DNA of 64,000 nt from CAYSLC01 sp964431545 (GCA_964431545.1 CAYSLC010000001.1:59482-123481), one strand, 5' to 3'; positions 16,590-25,903 are shown, counted from the first letter of the stretch. Program-made: numbers and translations. The notes: a model not told the origin generated them from the sequence alone.

Positions 16590-17140
16590 TACTCCTCTTC
16601 TTCCAATAAGGCGTGGACCGCCAGCAGCAGATCGGCGTCCCGGAGGACCCCCACCAGTTGCTTCCCCTCCAGGACGGGAAGCTTTGTGATCTTGTTTTTG
16701 AAGATCATCCGGAGGGCGTCCATGAGCCCGGCGTCCGCCTGGATCGTGCCCCGGATCTTGAGCATGATATCCTTGACCTTGACCTCGGCGTTCTTCCGGA
16801 CCCGGGCCCGGAACCCCAGATTGGCGTCGTCCAGATCCGAGGCCCCCGCCTCCGCGAACGCGGCCGAAACCCCGGCGGCGGCCAGCCGCTGGCTGAGCCC
16901 CCCCGCCACCTCCGGGATCAGGGTCCTCAGAATGGTGGCGAAGTCCAGAATCCCGGCCAGGTTGTCCTTATCGTCCATGGCCAGGACCGTCCGATGGCCG
17001 GCCTCGGTGCACGATTCGGCGTCCAGCTCGCAGTAGGAGCCCCGGAGAACGGCGACGGCCTCCCGCAGGGGGGCCTCCTTGGAAACGGTGGAGTAGTCTT
17101 TGATCGGGATCATGATCTCCCGGACTGTTTTTTTCAACAT
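16589..17140 (-). CDS. CBS-domain protein with FAEAG insert
   Basis: A 183-residue protein with two CBS motifs (VREIMIPIKDYSTVSKEAP and VKVKDIMLKIRGTIQ). Between them sits AAFAEAGASDLDDAN, the same short motif found in three signalling proteins downstream. AGGAGGT eight bases upstream selects the ATG at 17140. It is paralogous to the CBS protein next to the DASS transporter. It is the third gene after the TauE exporter and is directly coupled to the sigma54 activator, so it may report energy or nucleotide status to that activator (inference). Confidence 0.8.
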   Translation of the reverse strand: MLKKTVREIMIPIKDYSTVSKEAPLREAVAVLRGSYCELDAESCTEAGHRTVLAMDDKDNLAGILDFATILRTLIPEVAGGLSQRLAAAGVSAAFAEAGASDLDDANLGFRARVRKNAEVKVKDIMLKIRGTIQADAGLMDALRMIFKNKITKLPVLEGKQLVGVLRDADLLLAVHALLEEEE

Positions 17141-17227
17141 ATTTCGGTACCTCCTGGATGGCATTCGGGTTCTTGGAGCCCCGGTGGTCGGCGGTCCCGG
17201 CCCCTCGGGGGTTGGCGTCTCGGTGGA

Positions 17228-17662
17228 TCAGTGGCCCCCGGCGATCAGACCGCTCGCCGCGGCGGTCAGGATGACGGCCTCCAGAATGGCCAATACCGCG
17301 TAGACCTTGTCGTTGTTTTTCAGGAGGGTGGGCACGATTCTCAGATAGCAGATGATCGTGACCCCCGCCAGGATGGCCACCCCGATGAAGTTGAGGAAGT
17401 CGCCGTACTTGAGCATGCCGAGCCAGGCCCACCCGGAGTGGATGTTGGCGTCATGCAGATATTGATCCACGTTCTTTGACCAGTGCCGGGAGATCTCATC
17501 CAGGGCGATATAGGGGTCCATGATGCCGAAGATGTAGATGGCGTAGGTGATGAAGAGAATGAGCAATCCGATGTACATCCCCTTTTCGAGAATGGCGGCA
17601 TAGATCACCTGTTCCGGGGAGGCCTCCAGGGAGACTTCAGAGCTTTCCGGTTTATCCGTCAT
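17228..17662 (-). CDS. Small three-TM membrane protein next to TauE exporter
   Basis: A 144-residue protein with hydrophobic helices at about 31-49, 92-110 and 121-142, an acidic soluble N-terminus and a loop rich in His and Trp between the first two helices. AGGAGG precedes the ATG. Small membrane proteins of the DUF1634 type often accompany TauE/SafE exporters and this could be one, but I cannot confirm the family. It is located between the exporter and the CBS protein. It is probably an accessory subunit of the transporter. Confidence 0.6.
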   Translation of the reverse strand: MTDKPESSEVSLEASPEQVIYAAILEKGMYIGLLILFITYAIYIFGIMDPYIALDEISRHWSKNVDQYLHDANIHSGWAWLGMLKYGDFLNFIGVAILAGVTIICYLRIVPTLLKNNDKVYAVLAILEAVILTAAASGLIAGGH

Positions 17663-17714
17663 GTTGTTTTCCTCCTGTATTTTTTAAACTTTTTCCATCT
17701 GTGTTGGCGCGGGG

Positions 17715-18677
17715 CTATCCGAAAATGCCTTTCTGGAGTGCCTTGAGCCCGGCAAAGGCGAGGATGGCGATGACCATCCACCGGATGAAGGTGGGCTTTG
17801 CGATTTTGAGCAGCCGGACCCCGACAAATGAGCCGAGCATGATCCCCACCAGGGAGGGGACCACCATCAACGGTATCACACATCCTTTGTTCATGTAGAT
17901 CCACGCGGCCGAGGTGTCTGTAATGGAGAGGAGAAACTTGCTGGTGGCCACGCTGATCTTCAAAGGAGCCCCCATGAGCAGATTGAGCACGGGAACATTG
18001 GCCCAACCGGCCCCCAGGCCGAACATGCCGGCCATGACGCCGATGATGACGAACAGGCACAACCCCAAAGGGGTCCGGTGAACCTTCCAGTGGATAGTCT
18101 TGCCGGTACTCGCCTCCTGGTAGACGCCGTAAATCCGGAGGACGGAGGAAAGCGGGTCCGCCTCCGGCACATCCGGCAGCTCCGATTTCTTGGCGGTGAG
18201 CATCAGCGCGCAGATCCCCAGGATGGTGGCGCCCAGGGCGATCTGGACGATCTGGGTGGGCAGGGCGAGCCCGATCATGGCGCCGATGATGGCACAGGTG
18301 GAAGCGATCAGGGCCACGGGGATGGCGAGCCGCAGGCTGGCCAGGTTGGCCTTGAGGAGCCCCGGACCCGCCGCCAGTGCTCCGGACAGGGCCACCAGCA
18401 ATCCCGTCCCCCGCACGAAGTCGAGGTGAAACGGGAAAAATCCGCTGATGATGGGCACAAAGAGGACGCCGCCGCCCACGCCGCCCAGGACGGCCAGAAT
18501 CCCCATGACAAAGGTGACGATAAAGAGCAGCAGCGGCCAGAACCACCAGGCATGGGTATCCGGCGCGGGGGCCGGCGCGGCATCCGCCGGCGGGTTGGCC
18601 AGAGCGGTCGATCCCGCCAGGATCATCCCCATAAGGAGTACCAGTGCGACAGCCCAGAACATTCGGTTTTTCCCCAT
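17715..18677 (-). CDS. TauE/SafE-family sulfite/organosulfur exporter
   Basis: A 320-residue membrane protein. It has an N-terminal hydrophobic segment ending in ALA, a short Pro/Ala linker, then about eight transmembrane helices with the duplicated glycine-rich signature (GGVGGGVLFVPI and GMFGLGAGWANVPVL) of TauE/SafE transporters. Members move sulfite, sulfoacetate or related anions across the inner membrane, generally outward. AAGGAGGA fixes the ATG at 18677. It is the first gene of the first signalling operon. Together with the DASS gene it suggests that the island manages sulfur oxyanion or organic anion flux (inference). Confidence 0.8.
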   Translation of the reverse strand: MGKNRMFWAVALVLLMGMILAGSTALANPPADAAPAPAPDTHAWWFWPLLLFIVTFVMGILAVLGGVGGGVLFVPIISGFFPFHLDFVRGTGLLVALSGALAAGPGLLKANLASLRLAIPVALIASTCAIIGAMIGLALPTQIVQIALGATILGICALMLTAKKSELPDVPEADPLSSVLRIYGVYQEASTGKTIHWKVHRTPLGLCLFVIIGVMAGMFGLGAGWANVPVLNLLMGAPLKISVATSKFLLSITDTSAAWIYMNKGCVIPLMVVPSLVGIMLGSFVGVRLLKIAKPTFIRWMVIAILAFAGLKALQKGIFG

Positions 18678-18803
18678 CGATTCCTCCTTGAAAAAGATTT
18701 TGTGAGAGCTGATTGTCTTCTTGAGCCGTGATCTTCGGCCGTGTCTGTCCGATGGAAAATGGGAACTCCCCGCCCGCCTCGGTCGATGGCGGACAAGGGC
18801 CAT

Positions 18804-18832
18804 CAAATACTGAATGTTCCAAAACGTGTCAA
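18804..18832 (-). promoter_or_regulatory. Sigma70 promoter for TauE-led operon
   Basis: On the minus strand, TTGACA (18827-18832) is followed by a 17-base spacer and TATTTG (18804-18809). A leader of about 120 bases precedes the TauE start. The 226-base gap to the amidohydrolase gene holds nothing else that I can identify. Confidence 0.6.
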
Positions 18833-18903
18833 GAAAAATGTGAATGCCCCTGTAGGGAATGAACCGCGTTCGGGGGCCGGGGACCCCACTCGGTACGGTC
18901 CCC

Positions 18904-20526
18904 TTACCGCCGGAAGACCACGCGGCCGTCGAAAAGGGTCATCTCCACCCGGGCCTTCCGGATCTCCGAGGGGTCGGTGGTGAAGATGTCCCGGTCGAGG
19001 ATGGCGATGTCGGCCCGTTTTCCCGGAGCCAACGTCCCCAGCTCCCCTTCCAGTCCGTAGTAGGCGGCGGTGTCGGCCGTGTAGGCCCGGAGGGCCACCT
19101 CCACGCCCACCCGGTGGCGGGGGTGCCAGCCGGAGGCGGGGCGGCCGTCCGGCCTCTGGCGGGTGACGGCGGCGTGGATCCCGGCCAGGGGGTTGGGGTC
19201 GCAGACCGGGGCGTCGGAACTGAAGAGGGTCGGGATCCCGGCGTCGATCACCTCCCGGAAAGGGTAGGTCCAGCGCCCCCGGTCCCCCACGCAGGTGTCG
19301 ATCATCTCGATGTCCAGGACCATGTTGGTCGGCTGCATGCAGGCGGTGACCCCGAGGCGGGCCAGCCGCGCGACATCTTCGGGTCGGACCATCTGGAGAT
19401 GCTCGATCCGGTGGCCCAGGCGGGGGTTCGGGCGGCCGCCGCCCGCCCCCCGTTTCCGGGCCAGGGCTTCGAAGATATCGATGATCTCCCGGTTGGCCCG
19501 GTCGCCGATGGCGTGGACCATGACGGCGAGCCCCGCCCGGTCGGCGCTGAAAATGTCCTGGCGCAGCTTCTCCATATCGAGCAGGGGCATGCCCACATCC
19601 GCATCGAGGTACGGCTCGATCATCCAGGCGGTGCGGGCCCCCATGCCGCCGTCGGCGAAGTATTTGAGGTGGCCGATCCGGAGCCGGTCGTCCCCGAACC
19701 CCGATTTGAGCCCCAGGCCGATCGCTTCGTCGATGGCCTCGCCGGGCAGGGAGGCCCAGCAGCGCAGATCGAAGTCCCCGCGGTTCCTCAAGTCCTGCCA
19801 GCACCGGAGGCAACGGCCGGCATTGGGATCATCCATGAGCTTGACGTCCTGGATCCCCGTCAGGCCCAGGGAGTGGAGCACGGGGATCCCCTCGGCCATG
19901 ATGTCGGTGAGTTCCTCGTCACCGGGGGGGAGAATCACCTCCTTGATCCGGTTGACGGCATGCTCCCGGAGGATGCCGTCGGGGCGGCCGGTCGCGTCCC
20001 TACCGATGACCCCCTCGGGCGGATCCGTCGTGCTCCGGTCGATGCCGGCCAGTTCCAGGGCCCTGGAGTTGACCGCCACCAGGTGGAGGTCGCAGCGCCA
20101 CAGCGCCACCGGATGGGCCGGGGCCGCCCCATCGAGGTCGTCCCGCCCGGGCATTCGCCGATCGGGCCAGGGGGCTTCGTTCCACCCTTGCCCGATGATC
20201 CAGGTGCCCACGTCGATCCGGGAGGCGGCCGCCGCCACCCGGTCGAGCACCTCCTCCCGGGATCGGGCATCGGAGAGATCGAGCTGGCGTCGGCCCATGG
20301 CCCAGTCGTAATAGTGGAAATGGGCGTCGATCATGCCGGGGATGGCCAGGCGGCCCTCCAGATCGATGACCCCGGTCTCCGGGCCGGCCGACCGGCGGAT
20401 CTCGTCGTCGGTGCCCACCGCCGTGATGCGCCCCTTGCGGATGGCCAGGGCCTGGGCCGTCGGCAGGGAGAGTTCCAGGGTCCGCACCCGGCCGTTGACC
20501 AGGATCCGGTCGGGGGAGCGGCTCAC
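18904..20526 (-). CDS. YtcJ-like metal-dependent amidohydrolase
   Basis: A 540-residue amidohydrolase-3 family protein. The metal-site DAHFH follows an N-terminal beta-sandwich segment (IPGMIDAHFHYYDW). Histidines occur in VMVHAIGDRA and GHRIEHLQ, and FSSDAPV supplies the late aspartate. The C-terminus returns to the sandwich domain (GTLAPGKRADIAIL). No signal peptide is present, so it is cytoplasmic. The start overlaps the racemase stop (4 bases). Family members hydrolyse N-formyl, N-acyl or cyclic amide substrates, and the true substrate is unknown. Being in one operon with a racemase/epimerase and a PotABCD-type importer, it probably helps catabolise an imported amino-acid derivative. Confidence 0.8.
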   Translation of the reverse strand: MSRSPDRILVNGRVRTLELSLPTAQALAIRKGRITAVGTDDEIRRSAGPETGVIDLEGRLAIPGMIDAHFHYYDWAMGRRQLDLSDARSREEVLDRVAAAASRIDVGTWIIGQGWNEAPWPDRRMPGRDDLDGAAPAHPVALWRCDLHLVAVNSRALELAGIDRSTTDPPEGVIGRDATGRPDGILREHAVNRIKEVILPPGDEELTDIMAEGIPVLHSLGLTGIQDVKLMDDPNAGRCLRCWQDLRNRGDFDLRCWASLPGEAIDEAIGLGLKSGFGDDRLRIGHLKYFADGGMGARTAWMIEPYLDADVGMPLLDMEKLRQDIFSADRAGLAVMVHAIGDRANREIIDIFEALARKRGAGGGRPNPRLGHRIEHLQMVRPEDVARLARLGVTACMQPTNMVLDIEMIDTCVGDRGRWTYPFREVIDAGIPTLFSSDAPVCDPNPLAGIHAAVTRQRPDGRPASGWHPRHRVGVEVALRAYTADTAAYYGLEGELGTLAPGKRADIAILDRDIFTTDPSEIRKARVEMTLFDGRVVFRR

Positions 20527-21563
20527 AGGAGAAACCCCTGGGGGAAGGGGTCCCGGGGATCGGCCACGAACGTGTGGAATCCGGTGATGTGGGCGCTGCC
20601 CCGGATCTCCACCACCACGGCGGGAAGGCCCCCCATTCGGGTTTCCTCGACGATGCGGGCGTCGAAGACGGTTCCGAGCGGGCTTGCGTTCCTGAACACG
20701 TCCCCGGGCCGGAGCTTTCCCCTGGCATGGAGCAATGTCAGCTTGGCGGCGGTGCCGGTGCCGCAGGGGGACCGGTCCATGTGGGACTCGCCGTAGACCA
20801 CCACGCTGGTCCCCCGCCCCTCCCCGTGACCGTCGGCATCGTAGAATTCCGTGACGTCCACGGTGGCGACCTCCGGCCGGGCCGGGTGGTGGACGGTGAA
20901 CTGTTCGTTGGCGGCGTCGATGATCGCCATGCCCAGTTGGATGAGCCGGGGTCCGTTTTCCGGGGTCAACGCAAGGCCGATCTCCTCGGCCGGGACCATG
21001 GCGAAGAATCCGCCCGCGCAGACCAGATCGACCGGAATCGAACCGAGGCCGGGGACCTTCAACGTTCGGGTCTCCCCTAGGGCGAAGGAGGGCACCATGA
21101 GGATGGCCACCGACGCGACTTTGCCGTCTTCCACCGCCGCCCGCGCCTTCATGGGGCCGGAAGGGGTGTCCACCGTCACCAGGGTCTCCGCTCCGTCCGC
21201 CGGGAGCCCCCCCGTTTCGATCAGGGAGGTCACCGCGCCGATGGTGGCGTGACCGCAGAGGTACGGGTATCGGCGGGCATCCATGTAGATGAGTCCGAAG
21301 GCGGCCCCTTCGGTGACCGGCTCGGTCACCAGGGCGGCCAGGACTCCCCGGTGTCCCCGGGGCTCCCGGGTCAGCCGCAGCCGGATGTGGTCCTGGTGCG
21401 CTTTCAAATGGAAGAGCTTGTCCCGCATGGTCCCGCCGGGGATGGGATCGACCCCGCCCACGATGAGTCGGGTCATCTCCCCGGCGGTGTGGGAGTCGAT
21501 GGTGGAGATGCTTGACGGGAAACGTTCCGCCGCGGCTGTGTGGATACGGTCAAGGTCGATCAA
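20523..21563 (-). CDS. Proline racemase / 4-hydroxyproline 2-epimerase family
   Basis: A 346-residue enzyme with both catalytic cysteines, one in YLCGHATIG and one in DRSPCGTGT. Two cysteines indicate racemase or epimerase chemistry; trans-3-hydroxyproline dehydratases carry Thr at the second site. The start appears to be TTG, 10 bases after GGAG, and no better start exists before the conserved STIDSHTAGE. Which of proline, 4-hydroxyproline or another substrate is used cannot be decided here. It is coupled to the amidohydrolase and lies downstream of the ABC importer, in line with uptake and use of a proline-like compound. Confidence 0.85.
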   Translation of the reverse strand: MIDLDRIHTAAAERFPSSISTIDSHTAGEMTRLIVGGVDPIPGGTMRDKLFHLKAHQDHIRLRLTREPRGHRGVLAALVTEPVTEGAAFGLIYMDARRYPYLCGHATIGAVTSLIETGGLPADGAETLVTVDTPSGPMKARAAVEDGKVASVAILMVPSFALGETRTLKVPGLGSIPVDLVCAGGFFAMVPAEEIGLALTPENGPRLIQLGMAIIDAANEQFTVHHPARPEVATVDVTEFYDADGHGEGRGTSVVVYGESHMDRSPCGTGTAAKLTLLHARGKLRPGDVFRNASPLGTVFDARIVEETRMGGLPAVVVEIRGSAHITGFHTFVADPRDPFPQGFLL

Positions 21564-21629
21564 TTCGGTACGGCTCCATTTCGATCCGCAAAAGACACTT
21601 CGGGATCAACATCCTCCCGTACCTTCGGA

Positions 21630-22739
21630 TCATACTTCCTTGGGAAGGAGTTTGCAATGGCGGGGCGGAACGGTGACCGCGACCGCCTCGCCGCTTCTGA
21701 AGGGGTTCGTCTTCACGATGCCGATGGCGTGGATCACCGTGCCGTTTTCCAGCTCCACGAAATAGCTGACCTCTCCGCCCATGTAGCTGCGTTCCTTGAT
21801 CTTTCCGAAGAAGCAGTTGACGGCGCCGTCTGGCCGGTGGGCTTTTCGGGGTTCGAGGTCGAGTTTCTGCGCCCGGACCACGATCTCCACCGCGTCGCCC
21901 TCCCGCCACCGGTCGCCGCCGCCGGCGGCGGCCAGCAATTCGTTGCCGTCCTCTAATCCGACCCGGAAGCCTTCCCCGTCCTTGCCCAGGATCACCCCGT
22001 CCACGAAGTTGGAGTGGCCCAGAAAATCGGCCACGAAGTGGTTGACGGGATTGTTGTAGACCTCTTCCGGACTGCCCTCCTGCTGCTTTTTGCCGCCCTC
22101 CATGACCACGATCTTGTCGGACATGGAAAGCGCCTCCCGCTGGTCGTGGGTGACGAAGATGGTGGTGACCCCGAGCATCTGCTGGATGTTGTCGATCTCC
22201 CGGCGCATCTCCTCCCGGAGGTTCTCGTCCAGGGCCGAGAGAGGCTCGTCCATGAGCAGCACCACCGGCTCGATGACGATGGCCCGGGCCAGGGCGATGC
22301 GCTGCTGCTGGCCGCCGGAGAGCTGTGAGGGCATCCGGCGCTCCACGCCGGGGAGCCGGACCATCTCCAGTGCCCGGGTGACCTTCTCCTTGATCTGATC
22401 CTTGGGGACATCCCGGTACTTCAGGCCGAAGGCGACGTTGTCGAAGATGGATTTATGGGGAAAGAGGGCGTAGTTCTGGAAGATCATTCCGAGGTTTCGC
22501 CGGTGGATGGGCACGTCGTTGATCCGATTTCCCTGGATGTAGATGTCTCCCTCGGAGGGAGATTCCAATCCGGCCACCATCCGGAGCAGCGTGGTTTTGC
22601 CGCACCCCGACGGACCGAGCAGGGTGACCAGGGACCCTTCGGGGATGTCCAGATCCATCTTCTCCACGGCGACCACGTTGTCGAAGCGCTTGGCGATGCC
22701 GCGGAACCGAACCAGGGCGGGGTCTTTTTCTTGTTCCAA
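21630..22739 (-). CDS. ABC importer ATPase, PotA/spermidine-type
   Basis: A 369-residue ATPase with Walker A GPSGCGKTT, signature LSGGQQQR, Walker B VVLLMDEPLSALD, the H loop (FVTHDQREA), and a C-terminal TOBE-like domain of about 120 residues. The start reads TTG with GAGGAG upstream. This class energises polyamine, putrescine and related small cationic or betaine uptake. It forms a complete transporter with the two permeases and the binding protein encoded upstream in the same operon. Confidence 0.85.
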   Translation of the reverse strand: MEQEKDPALVRFRGIAKRFDNVVAVEKMDLDIPEGSLVTLLGPSGCGKTTLLRMVAGLESPSEGDIYIQGNRINDVPIHRRNLGMIFQNYALFPHKSIFDNVAFGLKYRDVPKDQIKEKVTRALEMVRLPGVERRMPSQLSGGQQQRIALARAIVIEPVVLLMDEPLSALDENLREEMRREIDNIQQMLGVTTIFVTHDQREALSMSDKIVVMEGGKKQQEGSPEEVYNNPVNHFVADFLGHSNFVDGVILGKDGEGFRVGLEDGNELLAAAGGGDRWREGDAVEIVVRAQKLDLEPRKAHRPDGAVNCFFGKIKERSYMGGEVSYFVELENGTVIHAIGIVKTNPFRSGEAVAVTVPPRHCKLLPKEV

Positions 22740-22828
22740 AATCGGGGGGTCTCCTCGGTGCGATGGGGTGCGGATGCCCGCGCCGGCGGGGGTGCCCGGC
22801 CGGACGCGGGCATCCGGTTAGCGGCGGA

Positions 22829-23989
22829 TCAGGCGCCGGCCTTGATCCGGTCCCACTTTTCGGTCCACTCGAGCTGATGGCTGTTCCAGTACTCGGGATC
22901 GGCGAACAGATAGCCGTCCAGGGTGCCGGTGGGGTCGAAGGCCGGCAGCTTCTGGATCGATTCGGGCATCTCCACCTTCCGCGGGTCGAGGCTGGGCGGA
23001 TATTTCTGGCCTTCGGCCACGGCGATGGCCGGCTCGGGCTCCAGCATGAAGTTGAGCAGCTTCTGGGCCACCTCCATATCCGTCCCTTTGAGAACGTACA
23101 TATACTCCATCCAGGAGTACGTATTGGGCGGGGCGAGGTACCCGATGGGATGGCCCTCGGCCTGGAGGTTGGCCACGCGCCCGGACCAGGCCACCGTGGC
23201 ATAGATCTCTTCGTTGGCCAGCAGGCTCATCAGCTCCGAGCCGGAGGCCCAGTACTTTTTGATCATCTCCCGCTGTTGCTTGAGAGCATCCCAGACCGCG
23301 TCCAGCTTTTGGATATCGTTGGGGCTCTGTCCGGTGTGGAGGGCCGCGTACCACATGTTGGTCCGGAAGTCCCCGCCCCAGCTCCCCAGTTTGCCCTTGA
23401 GTTCCTTGTCCCAGAGAAGGGAGGCCCCGAGCTTCTCCGCTTTTTCCTTGCTGATATGCTTGGTGTTGTAAGCGATTCCGGTCTGGCCGTAATCATAGGG
23501 AACGGCCGAGAGCTTTCCGTCGGTGATCCCCTTGAGGGTGGCGATCATTTTGGGAAGGACATTTTGCAGGTTCGGGATCTCGCTTTCGTCCAGCACCGAG
23601 TTGAATCCCAGGTTCTTGTAGCGGGCATAATCGTAGACGGCGCTCAAATGGGCGATGTTGAACTCTCCGCCCGGCGGATAGGAGGCCTTGACCTGGGTGA
23701 GAAACGCGTCCATGCCCGTAAAGGCGGCATCGACCACCTCAATGCCGGTGGCCTTGTTGAACGGGTCGAAGGCGTACTTCCGCAGGGCTTCGGAGGTGGA
23801 GCCGCCCCAGCTGTGGAACGTGATCGATTCGGCGCCGAACGCCTTCCGGGCCAACCCGAAGGGACCGCCCACGAGCCCGGCCGCCGCCCCGGCGATGCCG
23901 AGGTACTTCATGAAGTCACGACGAGAGACCTTTCCCTCTCGATACCCGTCGATCAGCCTGTCGAGCGTCTTCTCCATCTTCTTTTCCAT
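22829..23989 (-). CDS. Periplasmic substrate-binding protein, PotD-like, Tat-exported
   Basis: A 386-residue binding protein. A twin-arginine signal (SRRDFMKYLGIAG then AAAGLVGG, cleavage near FGAES) marks export in folded form. The mature part starts ITFHSWGGSTSEALRKYAF, typical of PotD/spermidine-type receptors. AGGAGG lies 7 bases before the ATG at 23989; an in-frame TTG six bases upstream is too close to that site. The ligand is uncertain: polyamine is the family default, but the racemase and amidohydrolase neighbours point to a proline-like or N-acyl amino compound. Confidence 0.8.
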   Translation of the reverse strand: MEKKMEKTLDRLIDGYREGKVSRRDFMKYLGIAGAAAGLVGGPFGLARKAFGAESITFHSWGGSTSEALRKYAFDPFNKATGIEVVDAAFTGMDAFLTQVKASYPPGGEFNIAHLSAVYDYARYKNLGFNSVLDESEIPNLQNVLPKMIATLKGITDGKLSAVPYDYGQTGIAYNTKHISKEKAEKLGASLLWDKELKGKLGSWGGDFRTNMWYAALHTGQSPNDIQKLDAVWDALKQQREMIKKYWASGSELMSLLANEEIYATVAWSGRVANLQAEGHPIGYLAPPNTYSWMEYMYVLKGTDMEVAQKLLNFMLEPEPAIAVAEGQKYPPSLDPRKVEMPESIQKLPAFDPTGTLDGYLFADPEYWNSHQLEWTEKWDRIKAGA

Positions 23990-24067
23990 GTTCAAGCCTC
24001 CTGTGTTTATGTTGGGTGGTTGGGTTCCATCCGAAGATCACGCTTTATCAGATAGGTCGCTTGGATA

Positions 24068-24862
24068 TCATTCGCTTCCCCTTGCGAACCGCCGGGACAC
24101 ATACCCCGCCGCCAGGGGCAGGGAGACGGTCAAAAAGATCATCACGGTACCGAGGGCGTTGATCTCCGGGCTGATGGAGTTTCGCAGCATGCCGAAGATC
24201 TTCACCGGCACCGTCTGGTTCTGGGCCGTGGCCCAGAAGAGGGTCGCCGTCACGTCGTCGAAGGAGATGGTGAAGGAGAAGAGCATCCCGGCGAAGATGG
24301 CCGGGGCCAGCAGCGGAAAGGTGACCGACAGGAAGGTTTGAAACGGACTCGCTCCGAGGGTCTGGGCCGCCTCCTCGTATTCCCTCTTGATGCCCACCAG
24401 CCGGGCCTGGACCACCAGTAGAACATAGGGCAGGGTGAGCACCACGTGGCCGATGAGGAGCAGGGCGAAGCTCTTGGGCTGCTGGAGCCACCGGATGAAG
24501 ATCAGCAGGGCCACCCCGAGCACCACCTCCGGGATCATGATGGGGGCCAGCAACAGGGTGTTGAGGGTCTCCTTGCCCGGAAATTCATACCGAACAAAGG
24601 CCATGGCCGCCGGTATGCCGATGGCCGTCGTCAACACCGCGGTGAGGGAGCCGAGGATCATGGAGTTTTTGAAAGCCCCCAGGATCGTCGCATTCTGGGC
24701 CAGCTTCGCGTACCACCGAAAACTGAACCCCTCCATGGGAAACGATCCGAACTGCTGGGGGTTGAAGGAGAGGAGAACCACCGCCACGATGGGCGTGAAC
24801 ATCCAGATGTAGATGAGCAGGGTATAGATCTTGATCAGCGACCAACCGGAGAAAAATTTCAT
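24068..24862 (-). CDS. ABC importer permease, PotC-like
   Basis: A 264-residue membrane protein with six transmembrane helices. It has the EAA loop of binding-protein-dependent permeases (EYEEAAQTLGASPFQTFLSVTFP). The ATG at 24862 follows AGGATCG and is preceded after 8 bases by the other permease. It forms the transmembrane channel with its neighbour. Confidence 0.85.
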   Translation of the reverse strand: MKFFSGWSLIKIYTLLIYIWMFTPIVAVVLLSFNPQQFGSFPMEGFSFRWYAKLAQNATILGAFKNSMILGSLTAVLTTAIGIPAAMAFVRYEFPGKETLNTLLLAPIMIPEVVLGVALLIFIRWLQQPKSFALLLIGHVVLTLPYVLLVVQARLVGIKREYEEAAQTLGASPFQTFLSVTFPLLAPAIFAGMLFSFTISFDDVTATLFWATAQNQTVPVKIFGMLRNSISPEINALGTVMIFLTVSLPLAAGYVSRRFARGSE

Positions 24863-24870
24863 CGGCGATC

Positions 24871-25731
24871 CTATTGGAGGGTCTTGAAGATCTGGTTGAT
24901 GCCCAGATACCGGTTGTAGGTATAGACGATGACGCCCAGAAGCCCCAGCAGGATGGTGCTCAGAGCCGAACCGAAGGGCCAGTCGAGGGTGCCGACGATC
25001 CGTTTGAAGATCAGGTTGGCGATCATGTCGTTGCCCGGCCCCCCCAGGATCATGGGCGGCAGGTACGTCCCGCAGGTCAGGACGAAGACCAGCAGGCATC
25101 CCGCGCTCACCCCCGGCAGGCTCAAGGGGAGCGTCACCTCCTTGAAGGCCTGCCATTCGGTGCAGCCGAGGCTTTTGGCCGCTTCGACGAGGCTCCTGTC
25201 GATCCCCTCCAGACTCACATAGATGTTCAGGATCATGAAGGGCAGGAGGTACTGCAGGAGGCCCATGAGCACCGCCGCCTCGTTGTAGAGCATGGGAAGC
25301 GGCGTCTCGATGAGACCGATCTTCAGCAGGATGTGGTTGATCAGGCCGGAATCGCCCAGGATGTTGATCCAGGACAGGGTCCGGATGATGAAGCTGATCC
25401 AGAAGGGGAGCATGATCAGGATCATCAGAAACGGTTTGAGGCGGGACTCGGTCCGGTAGAAGAAGTAGGCCGGGATGTATCCCATGACCAGGCAGAGGAG
25501 CACCGTCTCCAGGGCCACCCGGATGGTCCGGATCAGCAGGGACGGATAGAAGAAATCATCGAAGAACTTGGCGTAGTTTCCGAACTGAAAGGCCGGTATG
25601 TCCCCGCCGAACGGCGACCGCAGCCAGAAGCTGTAGACGACCACGAAGCAGACGGGAATGACGAGGAGGAAAAATACCGCGCTGAGCGACGGCGCGAGCA
25701 GTGCCCAAGGTTTCCAGGCTTTCTCTTCCAT
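24871..25731 (-). CDS. ABC importer permease, PotB-like
   Basis: A 286-residue permease with six helices and an EAA motif (SLVEAAKSLGCTEWQAFKEVTLP). Starting at ATG 25731, with AAGGGGAG upstream, gives MEEKAWKPWALLAPSL, a normal PotB N-terminus. Longer readings have no support. It is the first gene of the importer-racemase-amidohydrolase operon. The leader of about 170 bases contains a perfect 7-base GC hairpin at 25808-25824. Confidence 0.85.
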   Translation of the reverse strand: MEEKAWKPWALLAPSLSAVFFLLVIPVCFVVVYSFWLRSPFGGDIPAFQFGNYAKFFDDFFYPSLLIRTIRVALETVLLCLVMGYIPAYFFYRTESRLKPFLMILIMLPFWISFIIRTLSWINILGDSGLINHILLKIGLIETPLPMLYNEAAVLMGLLQYLLPFMILNIYVSLEGIDRSLVEAAKSLGCTEWQAFKEVTLPLSLPGVSAGCLLVFVLTCGTYLPPMILGGPGNDMIANLIFKRIVGTLDWPFGSALSTILLGLLGVIVYTYNRYLGINQIFKTLQ

Positions 25732-25903
25732 GCTCCCCTTTCGAACGGTCGACCGATGTCGAAACCGGCCGACGGCCGTCCTTCCCTGGGGAAGAACCGA
25801 TTCAGCGGCGCCCGTGGCGGGCGCGGGCAATGGACAAAGGGTGGTTCGATCCGTCGGCGTTGCTGGAGCTTGCGGAAGATGACGCACAGCATCATCCAAG
25901 GCA

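Noticed and set aside
21630..25731. Assignment of the ABC system as a spermidine/putrescine importer
   Set aside because: Family resemblance alone does not fix the ligand; the racemase and amidohydrolase in the same operon point elsewhere, so only a PotABCD-like call is made.
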